64,000 nt of DNA from Bremia lactucae (GCF_004359215.1 NC_090622.1:2984798-3048797), one strand, 5' to 3'; counted from the first letter of the stretch, positions 20,700 through 32,449 are shown. Numbers and translations: made by a program. Notes: a model not told the origin generated them from the sequence alone.

Positions 20700-22143
20700 G
20701 ATCAACCGGGGCCACGTCCGTTTAACCTACGGATTCTAATGTAACAACTAATGAGGTGATGACGAAGTCGTGTCAGAGCATTTTGGTGCGGAGTCTTTTT
20801 GTGATGACTGTATGCACGACGATGACTCTGGTGATGTCAGTATGCATAACCAAAAGCGAAGCAATCGTAAAGTTCACTTCGGTAAGCATACTAATTGTGG
20901 TGCTTCTATGCATCACCAGGGACAGAGTGATTCTATGGATCACTTCGAGAGTCATCTTAGTGATAGCGTTAACATGAGGCAACCTCAATTTTGTGCGGTT
21001 CGCTCCCGAAAAGAAGCCTTGATTGCCCTCTAACGACTTCCTAGCTCGTTGGTCGAGTATGACCAGCCATCGATACCAAATTCCGCTTTCGGACTCATCC
21101 AGGCTTCGCCATTCTGGTGAGGACGAAACGGAATTCTTCATCGATGCCTTTTCCGGCATCGGTGGTACACGCAAAGGATATCACTCTTTTGTTCCAAGCA
21201 TGGGAAGCATCTGTACAGAATGTGCAAAGCATAGGCCGCTAGGCCTGGCTTGACAAACTGGATGCTAATCATGAACAGCTCGAAAACGGACCGTAATCGG
21301 TGCACGCTCAAGCTGCACCGTTTGTCTAGAGAGACAGGTATTCATTGCCTCTCGTGGGAGACTCATTCCCATTCTGTTTTAAGGTGCAGGTCATGCCCCT
21401 AAGGAGGCATACTCCCTTAAGGGTCCTTATTTGAGGAGCTCGTCTCTTGCGAGATGCGCGAAGGTACTGAGAACCTCCAAAGTTTTTGTGAGCGCGGAAG
21501 CGCTCGTCTCTGATGGACCCTCCGTCGAGGAGGAGGAGCCTCGTCGTACTGTCGTACGAGACCCGGTACGTCAATCATCAGTTGGGAACGAGGCTCCCAA
21601 CTATCATGCGAGGGTGGATACCCTCGCCAACGGATGCAATAACCCGTTCGAATCCCTTTCACCTCACGGTAGTTCGAGAAGCGTTAAGCAAAAACAAACA
21701 CTTTTCACCACTCGAACCCGTCCATGTATGTGGAGCGGAAAAATCGGGTTCGTTTCGTTCGCCGAACGCGAGTCAACATCGTGACTTTGATCACACCCTC
21801 CATTATACAAGGAAAGACAGCGATTCCGTCGTCGCGACTTAGCGGTGACGGTCGATAATGTTTCTCGTAACCAGTTGAAAATTGTGCGCCAGTTGCGACT
21901 GATCAACTGGCGAACGAGAGGTCACATCAGTCCTCTCAAAAGAGCTGTTGACAGCTCGTTAAAGGATCTGATTCTTGGTGGAGGATGTAGTGGGACGTCT
22001 GATTCGTGTGCACAAGACTATTTCCCGACTATCAATCTTTAGCTCGGGACCATCAGGCTTTGGCAGAAGCCTTTGGCCGTTCCAGGGTGATTCGGAATCG
22101 GAAGAAGCCTCGTACTGATGGTACGCCCAACATTAAAACGTAG
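20700..22143 (+). pseudogene. Antisense ORF (aORF), family C copy 1
   Basis: Plus-strand reading region convergent with the minus-strand pol. It starts after the LTR/PPT with an acidic stretch (CMHDDDSGDVSMHNQ at about 20813). Next comes a part reading RWSSMTSHRYQIPLSDSSRL and EDETEFFIDAFSGIGG (21050-21165), then DGPS...SSVGNEAPNYHARVD opposite the chromodomain (21510-21625). It ends RKKPRTDGTPNIKT and a stop near 22143, opposite the integrase tail. Several stops and frame changes break it. It is homologous to 38.9-40.5 kb. The product's role is unknown. Confidence 0.5.
21417..21662 (-). pseudogene. Chromodomain of family C pol
   Basis: Minus-strand 81-codon frame with YCIRWRGYPPSHDSWEPR and GLVRQYDEA, the chromodomain core (CxxWxGY...SWEP) at the C-terminus of Ty3/gypsy pol. 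It is overlapped on the other strand by the aORF. Confidence 0.85.
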
Positions 22144-22199
22144 GACGCGTACGCATATACCGAGGCAGCTCCATCGAGTATGCATTGCCTTGGCGATGT

Positions 22200-23520
22200 A
22201 GTACACGAAACGAGCCGATATACCTGGGAAGTAAATTATTACTGCCCACATTCGTCATTACATGTTCTGGTATGTTTACCGTATACAGTTAGGACTAGAC
22301 CATTAATCTGAATGAAAAAAAAGGTCCTTCCATTTTTGTTAGAGTTCGGTTTCTGTCGATTTCCGCATCAGCGATGTACGAAACGGACCACTTCTTCTCC
22401 TGCTGACTCAGTTCGTTCTTGTTTACAGTGCGACCGGTGTGCACTTCGAAGATTTCATTTTCCTTATTAGTGAGAGCATTATTGTTCTCACTTGTATTAT
22501 TGTTTTGGATGCTGAGTCTTTCAGCATCGTTATCAAAGTCAGTAATAGCATTATCGCTATTACTGAGCTTGTCCACTTTAATGTCGATTAAACCAGTAAT
22601 GATATTATTCGCATGACTGTTGAGTCAATGCGTGATGAGCAAAAGCTAGATTGATCTTTGCTCGAGCGAGCACCCCTCCTTGAATAATAGTTACTCTCAA
22701 ACAAGCTGGGTAAACGTTGATGGCGTAAGCAAACACGAAGAACGGTGAAATGCATGCAAGTGATTGTTGATGGCAATTTCTACCATCGGCAAGAACTCGC
22801 TCCAACTCGTCAAAGAGTGGACGTACCGCAAATTATCTCTTCGAGGATACGATTTGCACGCTCTATCCGACCATCTGCTTCAGGATGGTCAGAAGTTGGC
22901 ATTTTTAGCATTGTTCCATTGTTCCAAGTGATATGAACATGAGTTGCCAAAACTCCGCCGTTAATTTGACGTCTCGTTTCAGGACCGTTCACGGGGTAAC
23001 TCATGGAGTCGAAATAACGCGTCAACACAGACAATATCACAGCCTTTGGCTGTGATCGACTCCGAGACTGCAGCAAGATGGGCCATCTTGCTGAAACGAT
23101 CAACAAACACAAGAATACCATTATTCTTGATATCGTCTAAGGGATTCGAAGACAAAGTCCATATACACGGACTGCCAGCACTAGGCAGAGCTTGTAATGG
23201 AGCTCGGGACGAAGTACTGGGCGTCACCCGTTGACAAACTTCGCAAGCATATATGTGCTTGCGGACGAACTCATACTGGCATGGCACGTGAAGTCGCGGC
23301 TTGTCGTGAAATAGGTCTTTTCACGTCCACGATGACCACTTTTTGGTGCATCGTGGCACCCATACTTGATGCGTAAAAGCAAATCATCATGTGCGGGGAT
23401 GACAAAACAAGGTGTCGCCAGCGATGGCTGTGTGAATACACTAAACCATTTGGTGTTGTGTATCGATCCGCTGAGGATCAATAAAATTTCGACAATCCTT
23501 TAAGGACTGTTGTGATGGAT
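22200..23520 (-). pseudogene. Family C integrase
   Basis: Minus-strand integrase in several frames. The zinc-binding start is at 23481-23224, with YGCHDAPKSGHRGREKT. The core follows with VFVDRFSKMAHLAAVSESI (about 23100) and SDHPEADGRIERANRILEEI (about 22850). The C-terminal part has NDNALTNKENE-type linkers (22576-22295). Frameshifts lie around 22980-23000 and 23280. It lacks a continuous D-D-E core in one frame, so it is inactive. Confidence 0.8.
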
Positions 23521-23559
23521 TTTAAGGTAATTTAACAACCCTTTACTAGCCTTATCTCT

Positions 23560-24515
23560 TTGATAGGCTCTTCTAACGTCGCCAAGTAATGCTGACGACG
23601 GAACACTTTTTGTTGCGACAGTGGCTTAATCTCAGTGTTGTTTTGCACAGCCGGCTCAAAATCGGGCCGGCGCGAAAGGGCACCAATTTTTATTCCACAG
23701 AGAAGTCGTACTCCACGAAGAAAGACAACTATCTCGCTATTTTGTGAGAGGTGTGAAGTGTTTACGGCCGTGCCAAAAGACGAATGGTCCGTATAAACAA
23801 TAAATGGTCAATCTTCCAAGAGATAAACCTTAAACTTAGCCAGTGCATTTTGCATGGCAAGGACTTTCTTGCCATGCACTGGACAATTACGCTCAGCTGA
23901 TTGAAGCTGACCGGTAGCAGATGACGCGCTCTGTGCCGTCTGTGTTATATTGCATTAACCCACAGCCGGTTGCAAATTCTCTGGCGTCACAGACTACCTG
24001 GCTTGGTTTGAATTCGCCAAGATTGGCAATTGCATCAAGCTTTGCTTCATTCCCTCATAGGAACGCTGACAATCAGCTTTTCATGACTAGGTTGCATGTT
24101 TCTATAAAAAAGAGGAAATATGTACTGTCATTTTTGGCATATGTAAGTACGCCGCTAAGCCGAGGAACTTTCGAGTCTTTTTACATCGACTTGCACAGGC
24201 CAGTCGGTGATCGCCTTGATCTTTTCCCGATCTGGAAAAAAATTCCGTGTTTGCCCGATGCATTTAAGAAGTGGTTTGTCGCTTGCAGCGAATATTCACT
24301 TCTTGAGATTTGCATACAACTTATGCTTACGCATTAGCTTAAGAGCCTTTCAGACGTGGGTACGGTGTACTTCAACGTCCGATTTTCCGTTCACGGCTCT
24401 ACTATGAACGAAGACGTCATCAAAATAACTCGGTGCAAAATCCCGCACCAATATTAGGAGATTGGTTACACATCTGTTGAATGTAGCAAAGGCATTACTT
24501 AGCCTCAGTGAGATA
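23560..24515 (-). pseudogene. Family C RNase H and RT remnant
   Basis: Minus-strand RNase H and RT thumb, heavily decayed. Nucleotide similarity to 10.46-11.4 kb and 54.1-54.7 kb is clear, for example blocks around GGTCCGTATAAACAATAAATGG and GTGCATTTTGCATGGCAAGG. It contains many stops. At about 24515 it is interrupted by an LTR-like insertion and resumes at 25070. Confidence 0.7.
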
Positions 24516-25069
24516 AGTTGTAACGGGCTTAAGTTTCCTTAAAATTACACATACCCGTCAAGCACACTTTGTGTACTTAAGGGGATGGTTAATCTTTTAG
24601 ATAAAGTAATTAGCCCCACCACTTGGGTGTGGTTCACATTGTGACCCACCCTTGTGCATGTGATACAATATGTGCATTCACATTAGGAGGGATGACGGCT
24701 AGCGTCATCCGTCACGCGAGGTATCGAGAAAGATACGCTCGCAATACATATAAGTGTTATCTACAGAGATGACATTTTATGATTGGTAAAAATAGGTATT
24801 TGTATACTTAATACGATTAAATATAAATCAGTCTGAACACTACTTCCTCCATGGTAACTGTGCACGAGGGCACGTCTTAATGCGACCACGCTCTACTTAA
24901 GCACACACCCTAGCACAGCGAGGAAGCGGTCCGACCGTAGTTTCTTGTGGGCAGTGAGGCAGTTGGGCGGGCGCCTTAGAGACATCACCCGACGCAATAA
25001 GTACTCTGATTACGTGTCTTTATATGAGCGGTGATCCGACTCCTGCCTACATAAGTAGTAACTAACATA
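24516..25069. repeat. Putative solo LTR inserted in RT
   Basis: About 550 bp split the RT motif region. The left part corresponds to the sequence before the conserved PQG block and the right part resumes in it. The insert starts near TTGTAACGGGCTTAAG and ends near GTAGTAACTAACA, and differs from the A and C LTRs. It is probably the solo LTR of another, possibly copia, family. Ends are approximate and no exact target duplication is visible. A sequence like its start (AAAATTACGCATGCC) occurs at about 41711. Confidence 0.5.
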
Positions 25070-26255
25070 GCATTCCGCTTGGGGTGCTTACTGCTGCTAA
25101 CGGGATACCCTGTTCATGCATAAGGATCTGATAGAATCGATACTTCAAATTCATTGACGAAAAGATTGTAACCATTGACATACCATCAAAGATTACGTCA
25201 TTTCGTGGCATCGGTGTTTGAGCAGTTACCGTTGCAGCGTTCAATTTATTGAACGCATGCACAATCTGCCACCCTCCTGTTGCTTTACACGTACAGAAGG
25301 TAAGGAAGCTATGTGGAGAGGTTGACGCCATCAAATGGCCCGCAGCCAAGCGATTGGCAAAGAAAATGTCGATCGCTACTACTTGTTTAAGAGGCAATAG
25401 CCACTTGCTCATGACACAGCATTTCGAACCTGGGATTTGGTTGATTTCGTGTCGAGTGCCTTCATCCTAAGGTAACTCGCACGGTACGAATTCAAAAAAC
25501 ACATTCCCCAATTCGCTCAAATCCTTATATAAAGAATTTGTCTTGAAAGACTCCCAAGAATGGGACGTAAACACGTTCCACCTGAGTCTTCTCATCGAGG
25601 ACTTCCGTGCTACTGAGATCCCATTCGTTCTCAGGAAATATTATTGCCAACCGAATATCGGCCACGTACTTGTCATCTGCGTCAAGCACGCAGATCTGCT
25701 TGACTATGCCGCTACGCAGATCACGCAAGAACCGTTTTTAGTTCTAGTACTGGCAATTGAGTTATTTCCGAAGTTAACTTCAGAGGCGCTATCAAAACAA
25801 GCGTATAAGCGCCTACACTTGATCCGTTTTACTAAAACATCTAATGCCATAGTTTCCTGTTAGGAAATTTTTTCTAAAGGTGCCTGGGAACCTTTGACCA
25901 CAGCTTACCGATTACTTTTTCCCGCAGATTCTTGAAGACTTATTCCCTCAAGTTTTGTTTGGGGAGTATCTCCCCCAACTGCCTCTAGCTGTTGTTGCAC
26001 ATCCACTGCGAGATTCTCTAAGATCGACTCTTCAGTCGATCTAGGACTGTCGCACTGTCTCTTATCGACAGGCGTTTTTAAATTTCTTGGATGTTCTTTC
26101 TGTAGCAGACATCATTTCTGTACCACTCAACCTATTCAAGTGGTCGAAAATGCCTACAGCCGTCGGTAGCTATGTCCACATCACAATGGTGGACCTTCGA
26201 CCTTCAATAATGCCTGTTCTTGGGCACGGCCGTCAGGATCTTTACTCCACAGTGT
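25070..26255 (-). pseudogene. Family C RT N-terminus and PR-RT linker
   Basis: Minus strand 25412-25062 reads as RT fingers/palm, with SMNLKYRFYQILMHEQGIPL and AAVSTPSGMLC. The motif A segment usually reading DLMDGFYQ has become NLKYRFYQ, so the catalytic Asp is lost. Upstream (25470-26255) lies the RT N-terminus with MSKWLLPLKQVVAID and the linker to protease, with AQICVLDADDKY-type sequence at 25728-25525. It is broken by stops. Confidence 0.75.
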
Positions 26256-26261
26256 AATGTG

Positions 26262-26600
26262 CATGCATTCTAAAAAAATTAATGCTGCAACTGTACCGGC
26301 TCAAACGACGATACCACGAAAAGACGTAATCATTGATCGTAATCAAAGGAGTACGATTTTTTCTTCAATGAATCTGATGGATGGCTTTTATCAGATTCTC
26401 ATGCATGAACAAAATGTCACGTTCACATAAGTTGCGCTTCAAGCGGTATGCTATGGGAGTGGCTATTCATGCCGCAGGGACTTATTAATGCCCCTGCGAC
26501 ATTTAAAAGATGAATAAACATAATCTGTTGAGGTCGGTGAGAGATTTTGCATCAATTTACTTTGATGATGCCTCCGTTCATTATAGAGCCATGAATAGAG
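26262..26600 (+). pseudogene. Inverted RT fragment inside minus element
   Basis: A plus-strand RT piece reads TTIPRKDVIIDRNQRSTIF, SMNLMDGFYQILMHEQ, MPQGL and, near 26555, YFDDASVHYRAMN. It lies between the PR-RT linker and the protease of a minus-strand element, so it is an inverted insertion or a rearrangement product. It contains stops. Confidence 0.65.
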
Positions 26601-27081
26601 TCATGAATGAAAAGTCGGAAAGACAAGCCCCGTCATGACTTGATGCTGCCAGTTTATGCATGGCTCGTACTTTCTGGCCCATGGCAATCTAAGGATGATA
26701 TCAAATTTGTCATCCAAATCTAGTACGATGAAATCTTCATCGCACTGTTTACCTTTAAAGTGTATTGGATACCAACTACACGTTTCTTTACAGTTAGAGA
26801 TGCACCTGTTGCTAGGCGCACTGTCATCCTCGTTAGAGGATATCACGCTCAATAAGTTTGAGTCTGCGATCTTCTAGCGATTGGCGCCGAATGAAAGAGT
26901 TCGACGCCCCACAATCAACTAGAGACGTTAGTAGCAATTCATTTGCCACTGTGATGTTTAAGGTGATGATGTTAACCTCATCACCTGGGCAGTTACACAC
27001 AATGTTTGTGTGTGAGAAGCAGTTTTTGTCAAATGGACAGCAATTTTTTTGAAGTTGCTGGATCAATAGGGCGCTCCGCAT
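26601..27081 (-). pseudogene. Family C aspartic protease
   Basis: Minus-strand protease in two frames. 27081-26833 carries LVDCGASNSFIRRQSLEDRR with an intact catalytic Asp. 26852-26601 carries FIVLDLDDKFDIILRLPWAR, the second conserved half. A frameshift separates them at about 26840. It is nearly the reverse complement of the copy at 36745-36960. Confidence 0.8.
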
Positions 27082-28015
27082 CCTTTCACCCCGACCGTTT
27101 TGTTACGATTCGCCTCGCCGTTACGATTTTGCAACAGCGTCGGATCCGCGTCGTCCGCTATTCATAACGGAAAGACGATCGTTTCGGTCAGTGTTTTTAG
27201 GCACTAATCGTGGGGCACTACACTTATAGGCGTAGTGTCTCGTCTTTTGACATCAATTGCATTTTTTGCAATCGTTTGAAACTAGACGAGCGAGGCTTCT
27301 CGCTCTCTACATACGAGAGGTCCATGGGTTCTAGACCTCATTTTTTGTCATCTAGGAGAACGATAAGCTCCAGAGTGAAAGAAAATCTGTTTCAGGCTGA
27401 ACTCCTCCTTTCCTCATACAGTGGCCGCTTGATCTAGCGTCACTAGTTCTAACCAAGACAGATGAGTCTTGATAGGACCGTCTGCAATACCTTGAGTAAA
27501 CAAAGTTACCTGTGTCTGTCCATCTGTGAATAAATCACGATACAACTTCCAAGGTATCGTGTATGTTGGGCGTGAAGATCACGCTTGCCCTGCTTCAAAT
27601 TCAGGGGCTCTGCTCGAGCCCTGAATTCGGCACGTGGCGGCTTAAAAATTTGCCTAAGCCGGAACGTAAAGACGTAATGCGACCTAAAGATAAATGGGTC
27701 GCGAAACTTGAGCGCTAGGGCCGAAGATTTGGCACGTCCTGCTTAGTTGGACATGCCAAATAACACTTCGTCGCATCTTCATTGATGCGGCGAGTTTCAA
27801 TGGCGTCGACAAATTCGACAACTATCCTAAACGGGAGTCACCTCCGACTCCGTTACACTTAGAGACTTCATTTATTGAGCTTTTCGAGTTGACGCGGAAG
27901 CGTTGACCCGCTAGCAGCATGTAGATGCTGATGTCTCAGCAGCGCTAACTGTTGAGCATCCGGTTCTGTCAACACCTGTAGCAGAGCTACCTCGATCCTT
28001 TCGTCAGAGGTAGAC
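27082..28015 (-). pseudogene. Family C gag
   Basis: Minus-strand gag recognised mainly by nucleotide match to the plus-strand copy at 35862-36744 (reverse complement). Recognisable parts are the capsid Pro/Arg block, the LKQGKRD-like stretch near 27590, and the knuckle region near 27220-27290. Frameshifts and stops are frequent. Confidence 0.7.
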
Positions 28016-28400
28016 TTTTAGACTCAGAGTCTCTTAGTTCTATATAACTAATGGGTTTAACATTTCAGGGAGTCACAGAACTTCTTTAAGCTTAATGAAT
28101 CCTAGTTCAAGGGATTCAGGGTTCGTAGAACCAAGTGGCAACTTAGTGCTCAAGAGTATATACCTTAGAAAGGCTTCTATCTCTTACAGATCAATTCGCA
28201 AGTCTTAGCAAGGCACTTAACGCTTTGAATACAAAAGGGGAACTGCACTTTTTTTAATTATTCAATATGCTAGCTAATTTAAAAATAGATTTCACTTGCG
28301 CTAACTGCGCACTCCATTTGGATGGGTCAGATTTATATCTGGCGGCGACCACATTTGTTATTCATAATAAATGGTATTTAAGTAACTAACTATTTCAAAA
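28016..28400 (+). repeat. Putative family B LTR tail and leader
   Basis: Non-coding stretch ending GGCGGCGACCAC followed by TTATTCATAATAAATGG. The leader part recurs at 1968-2110. An LTR end next to a gag-like reading region on the right is the simplest reading, but no paired LTR is in the window, so the left limit is not defined. Confidence 0.4.
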
Positions 28401-28429
28401 TTAGATAAAAGGGTACTTTACCCATAAAG

Positions 28430-29965
28430 TCAATGTACCACGACAACGGTTCTTCAACCGACGTGTGTCCCATTACACCCTTCCCCATCAGACTGTTGAC
28501 ACCGGGTGACAACATTTGCTTCATTTCCTCTTTGAGGTTGGAACCTAAGCAGCTAACCGTTCGGTTTTGTTTTTCTTTCCTTTGTCTCATGACAATCAAG
28601 CGTGAGTCACAGACTCTTAACACCTTCCTCGATGATGAGGGAATGGTGGACTTTGTAAGTCACTCTCCATCAGAGGAGGAGGATAAAGAGCGTCGTCATT
28701 TCACGCCTTCTCCTCCGGATAAACGTCGGCGGGCACCAAATTTGTTTCTCAGAACGTCGTGCCAGTGATGTCTGAACTGCATTGAGCAGGACACGGGACC
28801 CTGAGTCTAACATCATTACGAATCCGCTTGATGAAGAGCAAGAGCGAGCAATTCTCACAGAGGAAAAAGCTCGTCGTCGAGCTGCCGAGATAGCGAAAGC
28901 TATAGCTCATAGTGAATTTAAATTCACTCCGCTTAGTGCGGACGAGCGTCTCAATGAGATAGCGGGTCACAGGTTGGCCATCTCGATCTCCGGAGACGAA
29001 GCGAGAATGCCGGAGGAGATCGCTGCTCGCGACGCTCTTCGTGAGCGATACCTTATGCCAAAAGAAGTGACGCGAAGTCAGTATCTGACGCGTTTGCGTG
29101 ATTAAGCCCGTGGGGCTTCAGTGACCGCCATGAGGAAAATTCCAAATGTTTGTTTACAAACGAAACAAGGAGTGAAAACAAAGTCTCATTTGAGAACTGG
29201 GTCGACCGGGCCCTCCGCCTTCGTAAAAATTTGGAATACCAGAGAGTCTGCAGATAGGGCTGATGTTCGTTTGGAACGGAAGCTTCGCTTCGATTTCGCT
29301 AAGTTTAAGGCCAAAGGCCAGATACGTTCGGCATTCATGCCACAAAACAAAGAAAGGCATAGCCGATATTTCAGTGCTTCGGTTGACCGTACACCCATGG
29401 ATCGAAGCCGCACTGAGGCTATAAATTCACCTAATCCACGTCTATTGGTGGGAAGCGTCGTTTGATGCGAGGTGACCCTGAGCTTGGCGCTCAAAAACGT
29501 CAACGGCGCGCGGGCAATCTTACCGAAGAGGTACCATGAACTCCCAAGAGTTTTCAGAAGAGGGAAACCCTAGCCACTTCACCAGATACTGGTATCGACC
29601 CTTACGACGACGTCACCCTTAAAAGTTTCTGTACATGAAACCGAAGGTTCTCTCGCGCATCAAGCAGCGCGGGAGGGTGCCGAAATTTCGGCGGAAGCAT
29701 TTGCTGCTCTATGTGCAACTTCTTCGTGAGGTCATTGCTCGGGTAGAAAGCTCTTGTGACGCGGTTCGGGACCGTCCTACAAGGCTGGAGCGTCAGCAAC
29801 CTCGTTTAGAGGGCCAGCTGGACATCCTGGTGAGGATGCAGCAATCTGCGGCACGACCGCCTGTCTCGGCGCAAGCGCCTTCAAGTTCACGTGGGAAGGG
29901 TCCCGATACGGCTTATGCAAGCCAACGTAGAACACTGGTGTGTACGCAGCTTGCTAGGAAAGTTT
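28430..29965 (+). pseudogene. Family B gag N-terminus or antisense ORF
   Basis: Plus-strand reading region in several frames. It contains an acidic start (TFLDDEGMVDFVSHSPSEEE, about 28615) and a long charged helix (NPLDEEQERAILTEEKARR, 28782-29105). FDFAKFKAKGQIRSAF follows in a frame near 29280, then a coiled coil (RLERQQPRLEGQLDILVRMQ, about 29790) and a Pro/Ala/Ser-rich end. Two readings are possible: the N-terminal part of the family B gag whose capsid is at 33.0 kb, or the antisense ORF of the minus-strand family B pol on its right. The first fits the leader on its left; the second fits the pattern in families A and C. Confidence 0.45.
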
Positions 29966-30900
29966 AACGTATAAGCTAGCCCCTTCTTGGCCACGACCGT
30001 AAATGGTCCAATAAAGCGCGGGCGCAATTATGTCTTGAAGACCGCGACACCAAGTTGGTGGGTAGATTTTAGCGTTTTGTAAAACTCGGTCTCCGAGCAT
30101 ATAAGAATTAAATACAGCTTCTGCATTGGTATCTGCTTGTTCTTTTTGTTTGTCTTGGCTATCATCCATCGTATCCCTTACATGTCTTAAGACACTAAAT
30201 CGCGTCGCGAGAAACTCGCTTACTTGGTTCCGAACGATAACAGGGCTGATATCAGCAAGCCTATAGGCTAATTCCCCCCCCATTAAGCCCTGAACCACGC
30301 AGTGGTATTGTTAACGGAACGCGTGGGTCGCATGGGTGGGTGACATTGTTGACATAGAATGGAGTATAGCGAGTAGAGGCATGTACAGCGTTTTTTAACG
30401 CAAACTCCACCACTGGGAGCATTGAGCTCCAGCGCTTTGGTGTCTGAGCACACACACTGCGAACAACGTCTGCAATGACGCGATTGGCACGTTCAGTTTA
30501 TCCATCGGTCTGCAGATGATCCGCGGTAGACATGTCTAATCCGGTGCCAAGCCTTCGAAAAATTGATTTCCAGAATTTACCTGTGAAACGGGGGTCCAGA
30601 TCAGAGACAATTACCACTGGCAAACCATGTTGTCGAAACACGCGATCAATAAACAGCCGTGCTGAACCTTCATCAGCAATGGTATCTGGCACAGCCGCTA
30701 ACTGAACCATTTTGCTCAGTCGGTCAACAAAAATCACTACGCCAGAGTAAGCGACCGAATCTTACGGTAGACCGAAAACAAAATCCATACTAATAAACTC
30801 CCAACACCCTAGACTTGCCAGTGGCGCAGCAGCATGCGCCAAGGATTGAACCCGTTGGCAAGTTTCGCATGTGCGAACGTGTGTGCTGACCTATTTATAA
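29954..30900 (-). pseudogene. Family B integrase
   Basis: Minus-strand integrase. The core has MIFVDRLSKMVQLAAVPDTI and VSDLDPRFTGKFWKS (30737-30540), then MSTADHLQTDG with a stop just after. ALKNAVHASTRYTPFYVNN follows at 30430-30340. The C-terminal MLGDRVLQNAKIYPPTW (about 30100) is the usual post-core segment. The frame changes several times and the stop after the TADH-QTDG block separates the catalytic Glu. Confidence 0.8.
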
Positions 30901-31730
30901 AGTTGGGGCCACCAATAAATCTGGCTTACAGAGCCGTAGGTCTTTATATACCAAGATGACCACGAAGGACAGTACCGTGGGCCTCATGGAGGATTCAATT
31001 CTTTATATCCTCGAAAATTTAAAACCCGGTTCAGTGCTCTTTAGAGCTAGTAGCAGAGCTATACACTGTACATCCTTGGCATAAGCCGAACAGATTAATT
31101 CAGTTGTAGACGACATTATAGTCGTTAAATGAAAGAGCTCATAATCCGGCCTGATGATAACGCAACGGCCAAAGAATTCTGCTTGCCAGGCTTATACTTC
31201 ACCTCGGAGTTGTTCGTCGAGATTGGGTTGCCACCATTTCCTGTTAGAGATGAAGCGACTTAGTCGCAGTGTGTAATGACGTGTGATCTATATATGTATA
31301 TCAACCGGCTTGAAGCCGAGCAGATGAACTCTGAATTTGACGAGACCATACTTCATATCAAGTAACTCTTTGTCAAGAACTGGGTACTTCTTTTCCGCAG
31401 CTTTAAGCTGTTTAGATTTGAACGCAATAACACTACCACGCCCATCAGCATATGTATGTAATGCCAATGGCAAAATCTGATGCGTCACAGACGACGCTTA
31501 AAGGCTAATTTGGATTCGTCACTGCCAGAATCGGGTCGTGGATAACACTATCCTTAATTGCTTGGATATCATTATGCTCTGTGCTAGTCCAGCACCATTC
31601 TGGATTCTTTTTAAGGAGATTAGATAACGGCCTAGCCACGTCAGCGTAATTTTTGCTATATTTCTGTAGATAATTGGCGAGACACATCCACTCACGCAAA
31701 TCCTTTGAAGTCTTAGGAACCGGCCAATCT
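30901..31730 (-). pseudogene. Family B RNase H and RT thumb
   Basis: Minus strand 31488-31288 contains VIAFKSKQLKAAEKKYPVLD and the following KELLDMKYGLVKFRVHLLG, typical of the Ty3 RNase H middle. 31699-31505 has MREWMCLANYLQKYSKNYAD, the RT thumb/connection. A stop and frame change lie between them. Left of 31250 the RNase H C-terminus is decayed. Confidence 0.75.
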
Positions 31731-31731
31731 A

Positions 31732-32424
31732 CTATGGCTTTTTACTCAGCGGGATCCGCTCTAAGACCTCGCTTCCCATCGAGCTACCCTTAGAAAGGAA
31801 TTTCTTCTGCGCAAAATTGCATTTAAGTGCATTGGCATACGATGTATTTGTGCGCATACACTCGTGCCCTGCTCGCAAATAGTCTAAATGGTTTTCCATA
31901 TCCGACCGACCCTGCTCCGCACGGCTATGGACAAAAATTTCATCAAAATAAGTATGAGCATAACCTCGATGAGGGCGGAAGAGTTGCGTCACTAGACAAT
32001 TAAATGTTGCTGGGGCGATGGAAAGCCCTTGTGGCGTAGCCAACCACTCCGACAACGTACCGCTTGGGGTGCTAACCGCTGCAAGCGGGATATCGCTAGC
32101 TCGCGTGGGTAGTTGGTAGTAACCATCGACTATGTTCAGTGCACTGTACATTGTACATCCCGCCATATAGTTCTGAAGAATATCCTTTCTAGGAATGGGG
32201 ATTTGTACTGGTATAGTGATAGCGTTAAGCTTATTATAAGCTTGTACAATGCGCCATTTACCATTTGGCTTTTTGTCACAAATTGTCGGTGTCGAATGGG
32301 GAGATTTGCTCTCTCGTACTATTCCAGCCCCGTGCTTAGCACGGAAGAAATCTTTAATGACGTCACATTGCTCCCTTGGTAAAGGCCACTGTCGTGTGAC
32401 ACAGTATTTAGTTCTCAAAACCAA
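31732..32424 (-). pseudogene. Family B reverse transcriptase, catalytic Asp lost
   Basis: The longest RT frame in the window (230 codons). It begins near YCVTRQWPLPREQCDVI, then KSPHSTPTICDKKPNGKWR, QIPIPRKDI, motif A SALNIVDGYYQ, PQGLSIAPATFN (motif B) and TYFDEIFVHSRAE (motif C). In active Ty3 RTs motif A has Asp where residue 97 is Asn, and motif C ends DD where residues 161-162 are Asp-Glu. Two catalytic positions are therefore changed and this copy should be inactive despite the long open frame. Confidence 0.85.
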
Positions 32425-32449
32425 GTCAATTTGATGACAGACACCTCAT

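Noticed and set aside
29186..29503. Minus-strand ORF inside the family B plus-strand region
   Set aside because: Opposite strand of a charged coding-like stretch; no retroelement or host motif.
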